Source: Closterium sp. NIES-65 (taxonomy: Eukaryota > Streptophyta > Zygnematophyceae > Desmidiales > Closteriaceae). Taken from it: a DNA stretch of 64,000 nucleotides. The DNA lies in assembly GCA_948144175.1 (NCBI GenBank), contig CANXME010002672.1, forward strand, positions 62,001 to 126,000, read 5' to 3'. Position numbers and translations under genes: made by a program. Within the stretch, counting starts at the first letter, position 1. Every line of letters starts with the position of its first letter. The notes under the pieces were generated by a model that saw nothing but the letters and a program-made list of their open reading frames with translations, did no database searches and was not told the origin of the DNA. Shown one piece after another: positions 1 to 10,326 of this stretch.

Positions 1-1
1 G

Positions 2-862
2 CATCTCTTCTCGCGCGCGATCTGCTGCCATGTCCTCGTGGCGCCGCGCGCCACCCCTGCGCATCTCATTCGCCGAACGATCTTCTTCCATTACACATCC
101 GCGTTCTTCGCGTCCATCTCTGCCATCGCTTTGCAGATCGTCCTCTTTCGCATCCGCCCGTTCTTCTCCGCGGCGCCTCGCACCATTCCCACCCATTTCG
201 TTTTCGTCCGTCGCACCAGCTGCATCCACGCTGCCATGAAGCCTTTCGCCACTCCCATCTGTTTCGTCCGTCGCACCAGCTGCATCCGCGCTCTCGCGGC
301 GCCTCGCGCTTCCCTTGCGCCTGTCGTCCGGCGAGCAATCCGCCGCCGTGTTCCCTCGACACCTCACTCTGCCTTCTTCACACATCCCCTCTAATGCAAA
401 ATCTGTTTCCGCGTCGCTATTACGCTCTTCTGCACCTCGATTCTGCAGATCTGCCTCCTCTCTGCCTAGGCGTTGTTCCCCTCCACCCCGCGAAGTGGTG
501 ATACCTTCGCAATCTCCCTCGTCGTCAGCCTTCCTTGCTGATTCCGGCGAGTCCGTCATATCCGTGTCGTCATGACGCCCTTCTCCCACTCCTTGCTGGC
601 CACCTGCCAGATTCCAAGGATCACTTCCGGACGGACGAGGCCTCGGCTCCGCCTTCACATGCGGATCGCCTTGGCTTCCTCCTCGTCGCCCTCGTATGGG
701 TGAGCCCCCATCCGCGCGGTACGCCGTCCTCCGTGCGAACGCGTCCGCGATCTCCCGCGCTCCAATGAGCGCATCCTCCACGACGGTGAAAACTCCCGAC
801 GCGAGTCCATCTGCTGCCAACGCAGCTCGTGGCAGTCCATATTGCCAAAGCTTTTCTCTCAT
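2..862 (-). CDS. Partial open frame, unknown protein (runs off left edge)
   Basis: On the minus strand a frame stays open from an in-frame TGA (complement of 899-901) to the window edge. The first ATG is the complement of 860-862, which gives 287 codons without a stop. The first ~45 residues look like a normal mixed sequence (MREKLWQYGLPRAALAADGL and onward, with several hydrophobic stretches). The remainder is Arg/Gly/Asp/Glu-rich and low in complexity, and an eight-residue block DAAGATDE occurs twice, 20 residues apart (complement of 203-226 and 263-286). No domain is recognised. The plus strand holds shorter open frames (for example 38-394) that I regard as shadows. The length in GC-rich DNA is suggestive but not proof; the rest of the gene would lie left of the window. 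It could also be a decayed transposon gene. Confidence 0.35.
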   Translation of the reverse strand, partial: MREKLWQYGLPRAALAADGLASGVFTVVEDALIGAREIADAFARRTAYRADGGSPIRGRRGGSQGDPHVKAEPRPRPSGSDPWNLAGGQQGVGEGRHDDTDMTDSPESARKADDEGDCEGITTSRGGGEQRLGREEADLQNRGAEERNSDAETDFALEGMCEEGRVRCRGNTAADCSPDDRRKGSARRRESADAAGATDETDGSGERLHGSVDAAGATDENEMGGNGARRRGEERADAKEDDLQSDGRDGREERGCVMEEDRSANEMRRGGARRHEDMAADRAREEM

Positions 863-898
863 TTGTGAGAGATTCTGGCTCCCACACAATGGCTGCCC

Positions 899-1261
899 TC
901 AGTGGCCTAGTCACCTAGCTGTTGTAGCGTTAGAACGGCAACGTAAATCCACTATTTTAGGCAAACAAACGAGAGAACGAACTAAGCAGTGAGTTCCTAG
1001 TCTATTTGAATCTCTACCCCATGCCGCGCAGTTTCCCGTAACTCACATTGGGCTCCGCCCGCTAGGCTTTAGGATTGGCCTTTCAGATTGCCCAGGGCTC
1101 GCCCTTGAATTCGTCCCACCCTGCGCCTCGCAAGTCCCTGAATCACCACTTTGCGTCAATCCCCACGCCCCAAATTCACCTTCTACAGTACTTCGAATAA
1201 CCCAACTACACCTACACTAGCAAGTAACTGAATCTATTGCAAACAACAATACATTCTGTGA
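899..1261. other. Intergenic stretch, nothing recognised
   Basis: No coding frame of note, no LTR and no tandem repeat is visible between the left-edge open frame and the break point of copia fragment A. Confidence 0.5.
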
Positions 1262-3018
1262 CAGCCGCATGGATCATGGACGTACGAGCGACGTCCATGA
1301 CCATGCCAATGCGGCGCTCAGCAATCCCATTTTGCTGTGGAGAGGCTGGAAGCGTGAACGTCTGGCGGATGCCCTCCGCACGACAGAAAGCCCTCAGAAG
1401 GTTGGAGGAAAACTCTCCACCTCTGTTGGAGTGCAGACGCAGAGCAGGAAGGTCCAAGCCGAAACTCTCGCTGAGCTGGCGACGGGCTGCGCGGATCCAG
1501 TCGATCAGCACCTCAGTGACCTCACCCTTGCGGCGCAAGGGGAAGACTGTGGTGTAACGCGAGTAGTTGTCAACGACCAGCAGAAAGTAGCGCTCGTGAC
1601 CCTGTCCACGGACGCGAGCTGGGCCCCACACGTCCATGTGAAGAGTCTGCAGGGGAACCTCTGTCGGAGGGAACTCGGAGGAGTGAGGAGCGGCGTGTTG
1701 CCGCCCCTCGACGCAAGGAACGCAGGTAGGGGCAGGCTCCAAGGGAAGGGGAGGGAGAGACCGGGGAAGACCAGTGACAAGGACACGGGAGGCCATGCCT
1801 CAGAGACGAGGCAGGGAGGGGTGACCAAGGCGGTGGTGCCAGAGGAGATTCTGGTGAGACAGGAGAGCAGGGGACAGACTCAGGACCAGACCAGGACACT
1901 GCAGCAAACACCTGACCCGACGCAGCTACCTGACCAGACTTAGCAACCGGAGGAGACACCGTAGTCAGTGTATACAGGCTCGACCCCGGCTGCCGGGTGA
2001 ACGTGGCCAGGTGTCGGCCCGTCCGTGTTCACGTACAGTGGGTCACGCGCTGACCTCCAGGAGTGAACTGGTCAACCTATACGTCCTGAAGGTTAGCTCC
2101 ACTCACCAAGTTCGTAGAGAATGAGGGGAGGTGAAGACCCGACAGTGAGCCAGACGGGACCGCCGGACACGGCAGAACCGTAGAGGAGTGCGCAAGGACT
2201 TGACCCCCAGAGGGGTTAGCCAGGGAGACTGCAACCGGCTGACTGAGCGGCGTGAGTGTGGTGCAGTCGTGAAAGAAGGAGCGGGAAGCTCCAGAGTCAA
2301 GCATGAAGGTGTGCAAGGCCGCAGCAGGCGCAGTACCAGAGAGAGCAAACTCACCAGCACCTGGAGCAGTAGACTCACTAGCGCCTAGAGCAGCAGCCTC
2401 ACCGGCATCTGGAGCAGGAGAAGCACCAGCACCTAGAGCAGTAGCCTCACCGGCACCTGGAGCAGGAGACGCAGCAGCACCTAGAGCAGTAGCCTCACCA
2501 GCACCTAGAGCAGCAGACTCTATACCTGGGTCAGGCGGCACACACAGGTAACAGGCACCCTCAGCACTAGTATGCAATGCATACATGGCAGTCAGGATAG
2601 CATCATAGTCAAGAGCAAAGATATCTACCCTCTATCTAAGCAGCTCCAGCCAGGAGGGGAGCTCAGCGTCGTCGCCAAACTTTGTACGCCAGGCGTCGCT
2701 CAGACAGGAGAAGCAGCGGGACTCTGTGTGACCAATCGTCCCGCAAGGCTGACCAGCCCGAGCACCTGTGCGAATGACGTACGGGCAGCGAGCAGTACTC
2801 CGTGACCCTCTACTCTGAGCGTACCACTCACGAAGCTGCTGCGGCGAAAGGATCTCGCGCGGATGCCGCTCCAGCTGCACCTGGCCACTACAAGAAGCTC
2901 CCGAACGACCCGCTCTATGGTGACTCCCACCACGGCCACCCCTACAACCCCAACTAGCGTACCACTCACGAAGCTGCTGGGGCGAAAGCATCTCGCGCGG
3001 ACGCCGCTGCAGCTGCAC
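1262..3018 (-). pseudogene. Element A gag-like/protease/integrase remnant
   Basis: Three frames are needed. Complement of 2632-3018: a repeated PQQLREWYASWG module and a zinc-binding-like stretch (C-x13-C-x4-H-x4-C). Complement of 2077-2586: protease with LDSGASRSF. Complement of 1262-1796: integrase with the MDVWGP aspartate, a changed second aspartate block (SNRGGEF instead of SDRGGEF) and NGIAERRIG containing the catalytic glutamate. The element is therefore frameshifted, has lost one of the three DDE residues and is truncated. The LREWYASWG module is present about three times in tandem between 2820 and 3160, as in elements C and G. Confidence 0.8.
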
Positions 3019-3711
3019 CTGGCCACTACAAGAAGCTCCCGAACGACCCGCTCCAGGGCGACTCCCACCACGGCCACCCCTACAACCTCAACTAGCATAC
3101 CACTCACGAAGCTGCTGGGGCGTGAGGGACTCACGCGGACGTCACTGGAGCTGCATCTGGCCACCGTCGGTAGCAGCAAGAGTGGCAGTGCAGCAGTAGT
3201 AGTAGTGACAGCTGGAACAGCTGTAGCAGCAGGGCAGAGCAGCGCGGCTCAGTAGGGCAGGGCGGCGTGGCTTGGCCGAGTGGCGCGGCTCGGTTGGCAG
3301 GCAGGCGCGGCACGCGCGGCAGCACGCTGGTAAGGCATGCGCGCGGGCAGTGCGGGTAGGGCAAGTGCTCACCAGAGGCGGGTAGGGCAGATGCGACCGG
3401 CGGCGGTGGGCAGGCGCTCAACGGGCACGGGTAGGGCAGGTCCGGCGCTCGACGGGTGGCTGCAGGCGCTCGACGGGCGGCTGCAGCGGGGCCGCGACGG
3501 CGGCTACGACGGGGCCGCGACAGCGGCTGCAGGCACGACGGCGGCTATGGCAGGGCAGGGCCGCGAAAGTGGCTACGGCAGGGCCGCGACGGCGGCTGCA
3601 GATGCGACGGTGGCAGGGCAGGGCAGGGCAGGGGCGGCCGCCCCTAGGGCGGGCGCGGGGTGGGGCAGGGCGCGGGCGGGCCGCAGATGAGGCAGGGCGC
3701 GGCGGCCAGGG

Positions 3712-3743
<32 letters not shown>

Positions 3744-4320
3744 CGATGAGCAGGGACGGCGTCCAGGGGGCGCCACGACGAGCAGGGGCGGCGCCACGCG
3801 GGTCCCGCAGGGACGTCGCGACGAGGAGGAGCGGCGCCACGCGGGTCCCGCAGGGGCGTCGCGACGAGCAGGAGCGGCGCCACACGGGTCCCGCAGGGGC
3901 GTCGCGATGAACAGGGGCGACGCCCGGGTCCCGCAGGGGCGTCGCGACGAGCAGGAGCGGCGCCGCGCGGGTCCCACAGGGGCGACGCCCGAGTCACGCA
4001 GGGGCGTTGCGGGGTCCAGGGGCGGCGTCGCGGGCTCCAGGGGCGGCGTCGCGGGGTCCAGGGGCAGCGCCGCGGGGTCCATGGGCGGCTTCGCGTGTGC
4101 AGGGCAGGCCTGTGCGCGGCCTGCACGGCAGGGCGACGGGCAGGCGCTCGAGGGCGCGGGTAGGGCAGGCGCTAGAGGGCGTGGGTAAGGCATGCGCTCT
4201 AGGGCGCGGGTAGGCAGGCGCAAGGTGCGCGTGACGGGGTAGGCAGGCACGGCAGTGCGCTTCGGGCAGGGCAGAAAAAAAAAGTTCGTGGTGGGCCCTA
4301 AAAAAAACGTTCCCACTCGG

Positions 4321-4338
4321 GAACCTGCTCTGATACCA
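4321..4338 (-). other. Primer-binding site of element A
   Basis: Reads TGGTATCAGAGCAGG on the minus strand immediately after the LTR. This is the usual plant copia match to the 3' end of initiator tRNA-Met. It is the only PBS among the seven elements here without a one-base change or gap in this core. Confidence 0.85.
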
Positions 4339-4470
4339 TGTTGAAAGTTAGAATGAGGAATGGATCAACTAGCTAACAGGTGGGGTACAAGTGGGAAAAC
4401 CTAAAAGTGTTGTACCCCATATTGTCTATCCCGCTGCAGCCTACACAGACCATAGCATATAAGTTTGACA
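4339..4470 (-). repeat. 5' LTR of element A
   Basis: A 132-bp block that on the minus strand starts TGTCAAACTT and ends CAACA. It shares the GTACCCCATATTGTCTA core with the LTRs of B and C. It is directly followed (minus strand) by a perfect initiator-tRNA-Met type primer-binding site. Confidence 0.85.
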
Positions 4471-5026
4471 AAATATGAGAGACATCTGAAAGTCAAGAGA
4501 TGAGATATACTTTCCCATTATATTTTTTCTGTGCTAGTGAAAGAAAGCTTTCATGGTACATCAGCATTTGTGGTTTTACTGACTGCCACACACGGACATA
4601 TCGGTAGCAATAGGGTTCCTATTCCATAAGCGTGGCAGCCATTCATGTAGGTACTCTGCTGATAGCACAGCAAATAGGTAACCGGTTGTGTGGTTATAGT
4701 GGTTGGGAAAAATCAGTTCCTGCAAACTCAGCTGCAAGAAAGGAAGTTGCTGTACAAGAGAACATCTTCTTACAAACTTTGAAATTACAATATAAGGACC
4801 TAGCCAACTGAGTGTGTGCAGGAGCTCCGCAAACACAGAATCACAAGATTGATACTGTCGGCATCGCACATTCCAAAGCCGCTCCTGATGAATCAGAAGA
4901 GACCCCTGGCACTTATTCCGCTAAGATCAACGACTCTGCCAACATGGAGTCGTTTCTTATTGACGGTGATGCCGCTGGGTCTTCAGAAATTGAGAACGTC
5001 TCGGCTACGGAAGCAGCACCATGCTT
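4471..5026. other. Flank between element A and the calmodulin-like gene
   Basis: AT-richer than the element. It holds the region downstream of the minus-strand calmodulin-like gene. No other coding frame or repeat is recognised. Confidence 0.5.
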
Positions 5027-5542
5027 TCAGCCAAACACTCCATCCATCATAAGCTGAAACTCGTTAAAGTCGACCATCCCATCCCCGTTAGAGTCAACTC
5101 TCGCGATCATTCGTTGACAATCCAAGAGGCTGACGGATTCGCCGTTTATCTTCCAAATCGCCATCTGGAGCTCCTCCGCTGTTATGTCACCGCTATTGTC
5201 ACAGTCGAATATCGTAAAAGCCTTCTGCAGGTCCTCGTTTTCATGCCAGCAAGACGAGCCGGTAACGCGGCAGTTACACGGAGCTCCACGAGCAGCAATT
5301 AAGAATTCTTCAACGTCGATCTGACCGTCACCGTCACGATCCGCGTCGCCAATGATATCGTGGACAACTGCTAGGCCGTCGTCAATCCCAAGACGATCAA
5401 GGAGAGCGACGAGCTCTTCGTGTGAAATCCGCCCGTCGCCATTCGTGTCGATAAGACGAAACGCTTCAACCACTTCCCGGTAGAATCGAGGTTCAGCGAC
5501 GTTCCGCTGATGGTGGGAGACGGAGGAAATCACTGTCGTCAT
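5027..5542 (-). CDS. Calmodulin-like EF-hand calcium sensor
   Basis: An intronless 171-residue protein with four complete EF-hand loops: residues 32-43 (DTNGDGRISHEE), 68-79 (DRDGDGQIDVEE), 113-124 (DCDNSGDITAEE) and 150-161 (DSNGDGMVDFNE). All have Asp at loop position 1, Gly at 6 and Glu at 12, so all four should bind calcium. It differs from true calmodulin (about 149 residues, very conserved) by an N-terminal extension and a Cys-containing linker between hands 2 and 3 (residues 84-104, CNCRVTGSSCWHENE), so calmodulin-like (CML) is the better label. Members of this family relay calcium signals in the cytosol or nucleus by binding target proteins. No membrane segment or acylation signal is seen. 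The target and exact paralogue cannot be named. The first in-frame ATG is used; it precedes the first EF-hand by a normal distance. Confidence 0.9.
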   Translation of the reverse strand: MTTVISSVSHHQRNVAEPRFYREVVEAFRLIDTNGDGRISHEELVALLDRLGIDDGLAVVHDIIGDADRDGDGQIDVEEFLIAARGAPCNCRVTGSSCWHENEDLQKAFTIFDCDNSGDITAEELQMAIWKINGESVSLLDCQRMIARVDSNGDGMVDFNEFQLMMDGVFG

Positions 5543-7295
5543 GTGATTTTACCAGAACACAACGTTGAGTGATACTTGTACTAGGAGTTAGCAGTGGTCG
5601 CAGCAGGTGGTGAAGTCTTGAATGACAGCTGTACAAGATCTCACTATCAAGTGTTCACGGACTAAGCTCAGAATGAACTACCAAGACATTTGCAGAACAA
5701 TATATAAGGCACGGTGTGTCGAAGACTCGAAGGTGTGTCAAACCACGCATTGTGCGACGCGACGGGCGAAGGTTGAGTTGAGTTGGGTTGTTACCGCAGC
5801 GGAAGGCAGCTCCCCGCCCTCCCCCTAAACAGGCACCCGTGTTTGCGCATCCCATCGCAATGCAAGCGCCAAGTCTAACCTCCCCGTGTTTCCGCCGGCA
5901 CCGCGTTTCTGCTACGCGGGCGGAAAAAAATCCTCGCGCCATTAGCGGAAAAGCGCGAAGCTATGGAAGGTGAACAACGTGGCCGGGGGGAAGGTTGGGT
6001 TGGGGGGACGTTCCCGTCCCGTGACATGACACGGAGGTGGGTCAAATTCCGGCGCGACATTTTCGTAGGGGGACTCTCATCTACCCCCATCACTTCCGCT
6101 TCTGGGCTTGACTTCACCCTCCGTGGCAACGTGCGAGGTTTGGTTTTAGGTCCAGTGGGATATTGCGTGTGTCCCCGTGTCCGACTTACCGAATAAAAAG
6201 CTTCCAGATGTCATGCATGTCGGTGCAGCCAGTAGGAAGGCCCGTGCATTTGCGTGACGATTCAGTTCGTTTGGCTGGTGGGGTGAACATGCGTGCTGAC
6301 TGTGATGGGATGTTTGCGCAAACTGCACCCGTCATAAATTTCAAAGCACGTTCACAATAGAGCTTCGAGGAAGATGTTGAGCAACTACCGCACATGGCGG
6401 CATGTGGGTTGGAAATGCTTCGCTTGTACAGGAGGCATTATCGCAGTAAGGTTTGAGTTGAGATGTATTATAGAACTTACACATGTAGGGAATCAGCTCA
6501 GCTCACGATACAGTACATGTGACTTATACTGCTATCAGGTGCTGCGGTGCTCCGTGCGCCTAAAGCACTGAGTATAAGCGCAAAACATTCACAGGGAATA
6601 AGTTTGCCAGCTCGCAAGCTCCACAGTATTGACCACATCAACACATCATATTACATACACCAGGGCTGACGTTTCAAATTTAGGTACCATGATGTCCACA
6701 TTATAAATAAATAAATTAAAAAAAAACCCTGAAGGCATATTTTCCAGAAAAACAGCTCCCTGATTGCTCACTGTTGAGAAGTTATATAGTCTGATGGTTC
6801 AGGGTCGAGAAGTCAGGATCAGAGCAGTAGTAACGCGTTGTGCACAGGGCTCTTGCTAGGATCTGAGGGCGTCTGATTCTGTCAGACGGGTCCCCCAGGC
6901 AAAACAATTGTTTTGTCTGATCTAGATTGGAAAATCAGATGGATATAAAAAAATGAGTCTGAAAATCAGACCATCAGACCAAAATGGTATGATAACGAGA
7001 GCCCTGGTTGTGCATTATCGAAACTTGGTAATTTTATGTGTCTGATATTTCCGCTGTCAGAGCACAAACATTTTGACAAATAACAGCAAAGTATATCCGA
7101 CATCGCAGATTCGCCCGATCTCGATGGTGGGAGTATTAGAACGGACTTTCAAAAATGGGGGGGGGGGGGATTACGCACATGGGGGGTACTTGCGATCAAT
7201 CCCAACGAGAGGTTATCAAAAAGAAATTTCCGAGAAACTTCTTCTCGATAAGGTCAAATTCAGGGACCACAGGTGTCCACAAATAGGCTACTCAG
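5543..7295. other. Gene-poor stretch with 5' flank of the CML gene
   Basis: Holds the probable promoter of the CML gene at its left end. No convincing gene is seen; the short open frames have no recognisable domains. A 16-bp perfect palindrome CAAAACAATTGTTTTG is at 6900-6915, amid several CAGAC-type short repeats (6870-6990). A run of G lies near 7157-7169. Confidence 0.5.
5699..5709 (-). promoter_or_regulatory. Candidate TATA box upstream of the calmodulin-like gene
   Basis: TATATA at 5701-5706 lies about 160 bp upstream of the start codon of the minus-strand CML gene. TATATA reads in either direction, so it could serve the plus strand instead, where no convincing gene follows. Position only; no functional evidence. 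Confidence 0.3.
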
Positions 7296-7403
7296 TGACA
7301 AATTACATTTGTATGTGTAGGCTGTAGTGGGGTAGCCTCTACTGAGTACAACACTTCAGGTCAAACCTAGTACTTGTACTCATAATTGCTTGCTAGTCAA
7401 TCA

Positions 7404-7522
7404 TGTGAAGGAATGAGGAATGAACGCACTAGGAAAGAGGTGGGTACAAGTAGGAAAACCTAAAAGTGTTGTACCCCATATTGTCTACCCCATTACAGCC
7501 TACATATCATATAAGTTTGACA
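7404..7522 (-). repeat. 3' LTR of element B
   Basis: 119 bp. On the minus strand it begins TGTCAAACTT directly after a purine-rich CTATGGGGGTG and ends CTTCACA. Confidence 0.9.
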
Positions 7523-7719
7523 CACCCCCATAGGCAAAGTGGGGGAGAACAAGAGGTCACAAGACCAGTCAAGCAAAGCAAACCAAGCTCAGGGTGGATC
7601 ACAATGTCACCACACATTCCGAGCACAAGATCAAGGCCACAAGGCCAGTTCACATGCAAGATCATATATATAGGTAAACAAGCAAGTGCAGGTATAGAAA
7701 GATCACAGTACAAGCAAGG

Positions 7720-10326
7720 TCAAGAAGTGAGCAAGTGAGGCCAAGTAGGCACAAGACCTAACATCGTACAGCAGCGCTGATGATCACAAGGCGGAAGTGC
7801 CTTGGTAAAGATATCAGCAGTGTTGGCCTCAGAGGCTACGTAAGCAAGGCGCAACTGACCACACTGCTGCAGCTTACGAGCAAGGAAGTAGCGACGAGCA
7901 ATGTGCTTCGTTCTGTGCTCCAGTCTGTGCTCCCGACACAAGGCCAGCATGGCCTTGTTGTCTACGTACAGAACTGGAGGAGAACGAGGCGGCTCTCCTA
8001 GGTCAGTCAGCAGGTAGGTGAGCCAGCGAAGCTCCTGAGCAGCCATGGCCCCGGCGTAGATCTCAGCCTCACAGCTGGAGCCGAGAACAGAAGACGAGCG
8101 GGTAGACCGCCACGAAACTGAGCAGGAACCAAGGCTGAAGGTGTAACCCTGTGACGACCGCTGCGGAGCCTGGTCGTCAGCCCAAGAAGCGTCTGCGTGA
8201 CCTGTGAGGACCATTGAACGTCGCCCTCCAAGCACTAGCCCCATGCCCGACGTACTGCACAAGTAGCGCAACACCCTCTTCGCTGCAGCCATGTGCTCTG
8301 GTCGGTGTCTCCCAGGAGCAACATAGCGTGCCAAGATGCTAAGAGGGTATGCAAGGTCAGGTCGTGTGCAGGTCATCAGGTACATGAGGCAGCTAACAAG
8401 CTCTGGGTACGGGCCACTCGGCTCTACGGACTCATCCGAAGGCAGAGCTGAGAGCGAGTGGCGAGTAGACAGAGAAGTGGCCTAAGGAGAGGAGTACGTG
8501 AAGTCGAAGCACTGAAGGACCTGCTGCACCATGTGTGACTGAGTCAAGGTAATGGTGCGCTGTTATCTGTCCCGGGTGATCTGCAAGCCAAGGTAGCTGC
8601 GCAGTTCACCCACGTCAGTGCACGTGTGTCTCTTCTGCAGCTCGGACTTCACATGGGCGAGTCCAGCAGTGTCAGCAGTGGCAAAGACCAAGTCGTCGAC
8701 GTACACGAGGATGTAAACCGGCGGCAAAGAGGTGTCGGTGCGCAGAAACAGTGACGGGTCGGCAGTAGAAGGAGAAAACCCAAGAGCCGCAAGTGTAGTC
8801 CTCAGTGTGTCGTGCCACTCACGGGGCGCCTGGCCGAGACCGCAGACTGGCCGTCGGAGGCTCCACTGGGTACCAGGAGGAAACGACCCAGTGAAGCCAG
8901 GTGGGCGACGCAGCCAGATCTCCTCGTGCAGGCTGCCCTGCAGGAAAGCTGTGCTGAAGTCAAGAGAATGAAGCTCGTAGTCGCGCTGAGCGGCTATGTG
9001 CAGCAGCACCCGAAGAGTGGTCATCTTTGGGGTGGGAGAGTAGGTCTGAAAGTAGTCAACTCCCTGCCGCTGACTGAAGCCTTGAGCCACGTAACGCGCC
9101 TTGAAGACAGGCGGAGAACCCGGCGGCCGCTTCACCCTGAAGATCCACATGCCACTGACGATGTTCGCCCCAGGTGGGGGAACCTCGTCGATGTAGGTGC
9201 CTGTGGACTTCCAGGAAGCCATCTCTGGGTCCATGGCTGACTGCCACTGTGAGGAGTAGGGACCCTCGATCGCCTCAGCGTACGATCGAGGAGTCGGGAT
9301 GTCTGGTGCATCCGGGTCTCCCTCAGGGGCAATCAGCGTGGACACGAGATGAGGCAAAGCAACAGCAAAACACTGGAACTCCTCCTGCCAGTCCTCAAGG
9401 ACGTCCGTGCTGAGAGCACACTCACCCCCGACGGACGGAGGACAGACAGACTCAGACTCAGCAACGAGACTAGCGGCGTAGTCTAGACGACAACGAGCAG
9501 CAAAGTCGACAAGCTCAACAACCAAGGCAGATGCAGCCGTGGACTCAAAGGAAGGGTCACTGACAACAGTAGCCAGGAGACGCGTGACAATATGACTGGC
9601 ACCACGAAGAGAGTCAGACTACGGGTCAGCAAGAACAGGAAGAGAGGACTCTGGAGGAGACGGCAACAGGACACGCATAGGAGCAGTGGACGGACGCAGT
9701 GCCATCTGGTGTGTGCCTGGGACCGCAGGAGGACGCGGACGCGGAGCACGACTACTAGTGCGAGCAGCACGAACAGGCGACGCAGGACGAGACGCAGGCT
9801 CACGACGCTCAGCAAGACCTCCAGTAGGACCAGTGTAGGGAGAAGGAGCAGGCAGGGGGGAGGCAGGCTGTAACTGTGACTGCGACTGGACAGGCAGTGG
9901 ACACTCTAAGGGAGGAGCAGGACCAGTAGAAGGCAGAAGAGCAAGAACCTGCTGAAGGAGCGGAACGGAGTACGTTCGCGGCCGCGCAGCGCCTCCAGAA
10001 CCAGCAGGAACAGCACCAGTACCCCCAACGGCAGCACCAGCGCTAGCAGCACCTCTAGCTCCAAGAGCGCCAACTCCAGCACCCTCAGAATCACCAGCGC
10101 CAGCAGCACCTCCAGCGCCAGCAACCCCAGAGGCTCCAACTCCAGCAGCTCCAGCAGCTCCAGCTCCAGCAGCTCCAGCAGCACCAACTCCAGCAGCCCC
10201 AGTAGCACCCCCAGTCCCAGCAGCTCTAGTACTGCCAGTACGAGCACCTCCAGGACCAGCGGCAACAGTAGCACCTCCAGCTCCAGCAGCACGGCTCCAG
10301 CGCCGGGCAAACCACTCGCGCAGCTC
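7720..10326 (-). pseudogene. Element B linker, reverse transcriptase and RNase H
   Basis: An Ala/Gly/Val-rich linker (about 9900-10320) is followed by copia RT (FKARYVAQGFSQ, FSTAFLQGSLHEEIW, YVDDLVFATAD) and RNase H (DASWADDQ, CEAEIYAGAMAAQE, VDNKAMLALC, NTADIFTKAL). At least three stops interrupt it: near 9619 (between linker and RT), near 8560 (after the RT domain) and near 8482. Synthesis of a full polyprotein is not possible without readthrough. Confidence 0.85.

Larger units (their letters stand above)
1262..4470 (-). mobile_element. Ty1/copia LTR retrotransposon fragment A (5' part, truncated)
   Basis: The element reads right to left: 5' LTR (4339-4470), primer-binding site (complement of 4321-4338), GC-rich leader (about 3020-4320), gag-like zinc region, protease, then part of the integrase. 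Similarity to the other elements stops at 1262, within the integrase core and just before its catalytic glutamate region would be followed by the C-terminal part. RT, RNase H and the 3' LTR are missing, and no target duplication can be checked. The gag N-terminal domain seen in B, D and F is not present. The leader contains an uninterrupted run of 30 G (3709-3738). Confidence 0.85.

Noticed and set aside
5788..5973. Small plus-strand open frame behind TATATAAGG
   Set aside because: 61 codons, Arg/Pro-rich, without homology that I recognise. The TATA motif may serve the CML gene on the other strand.
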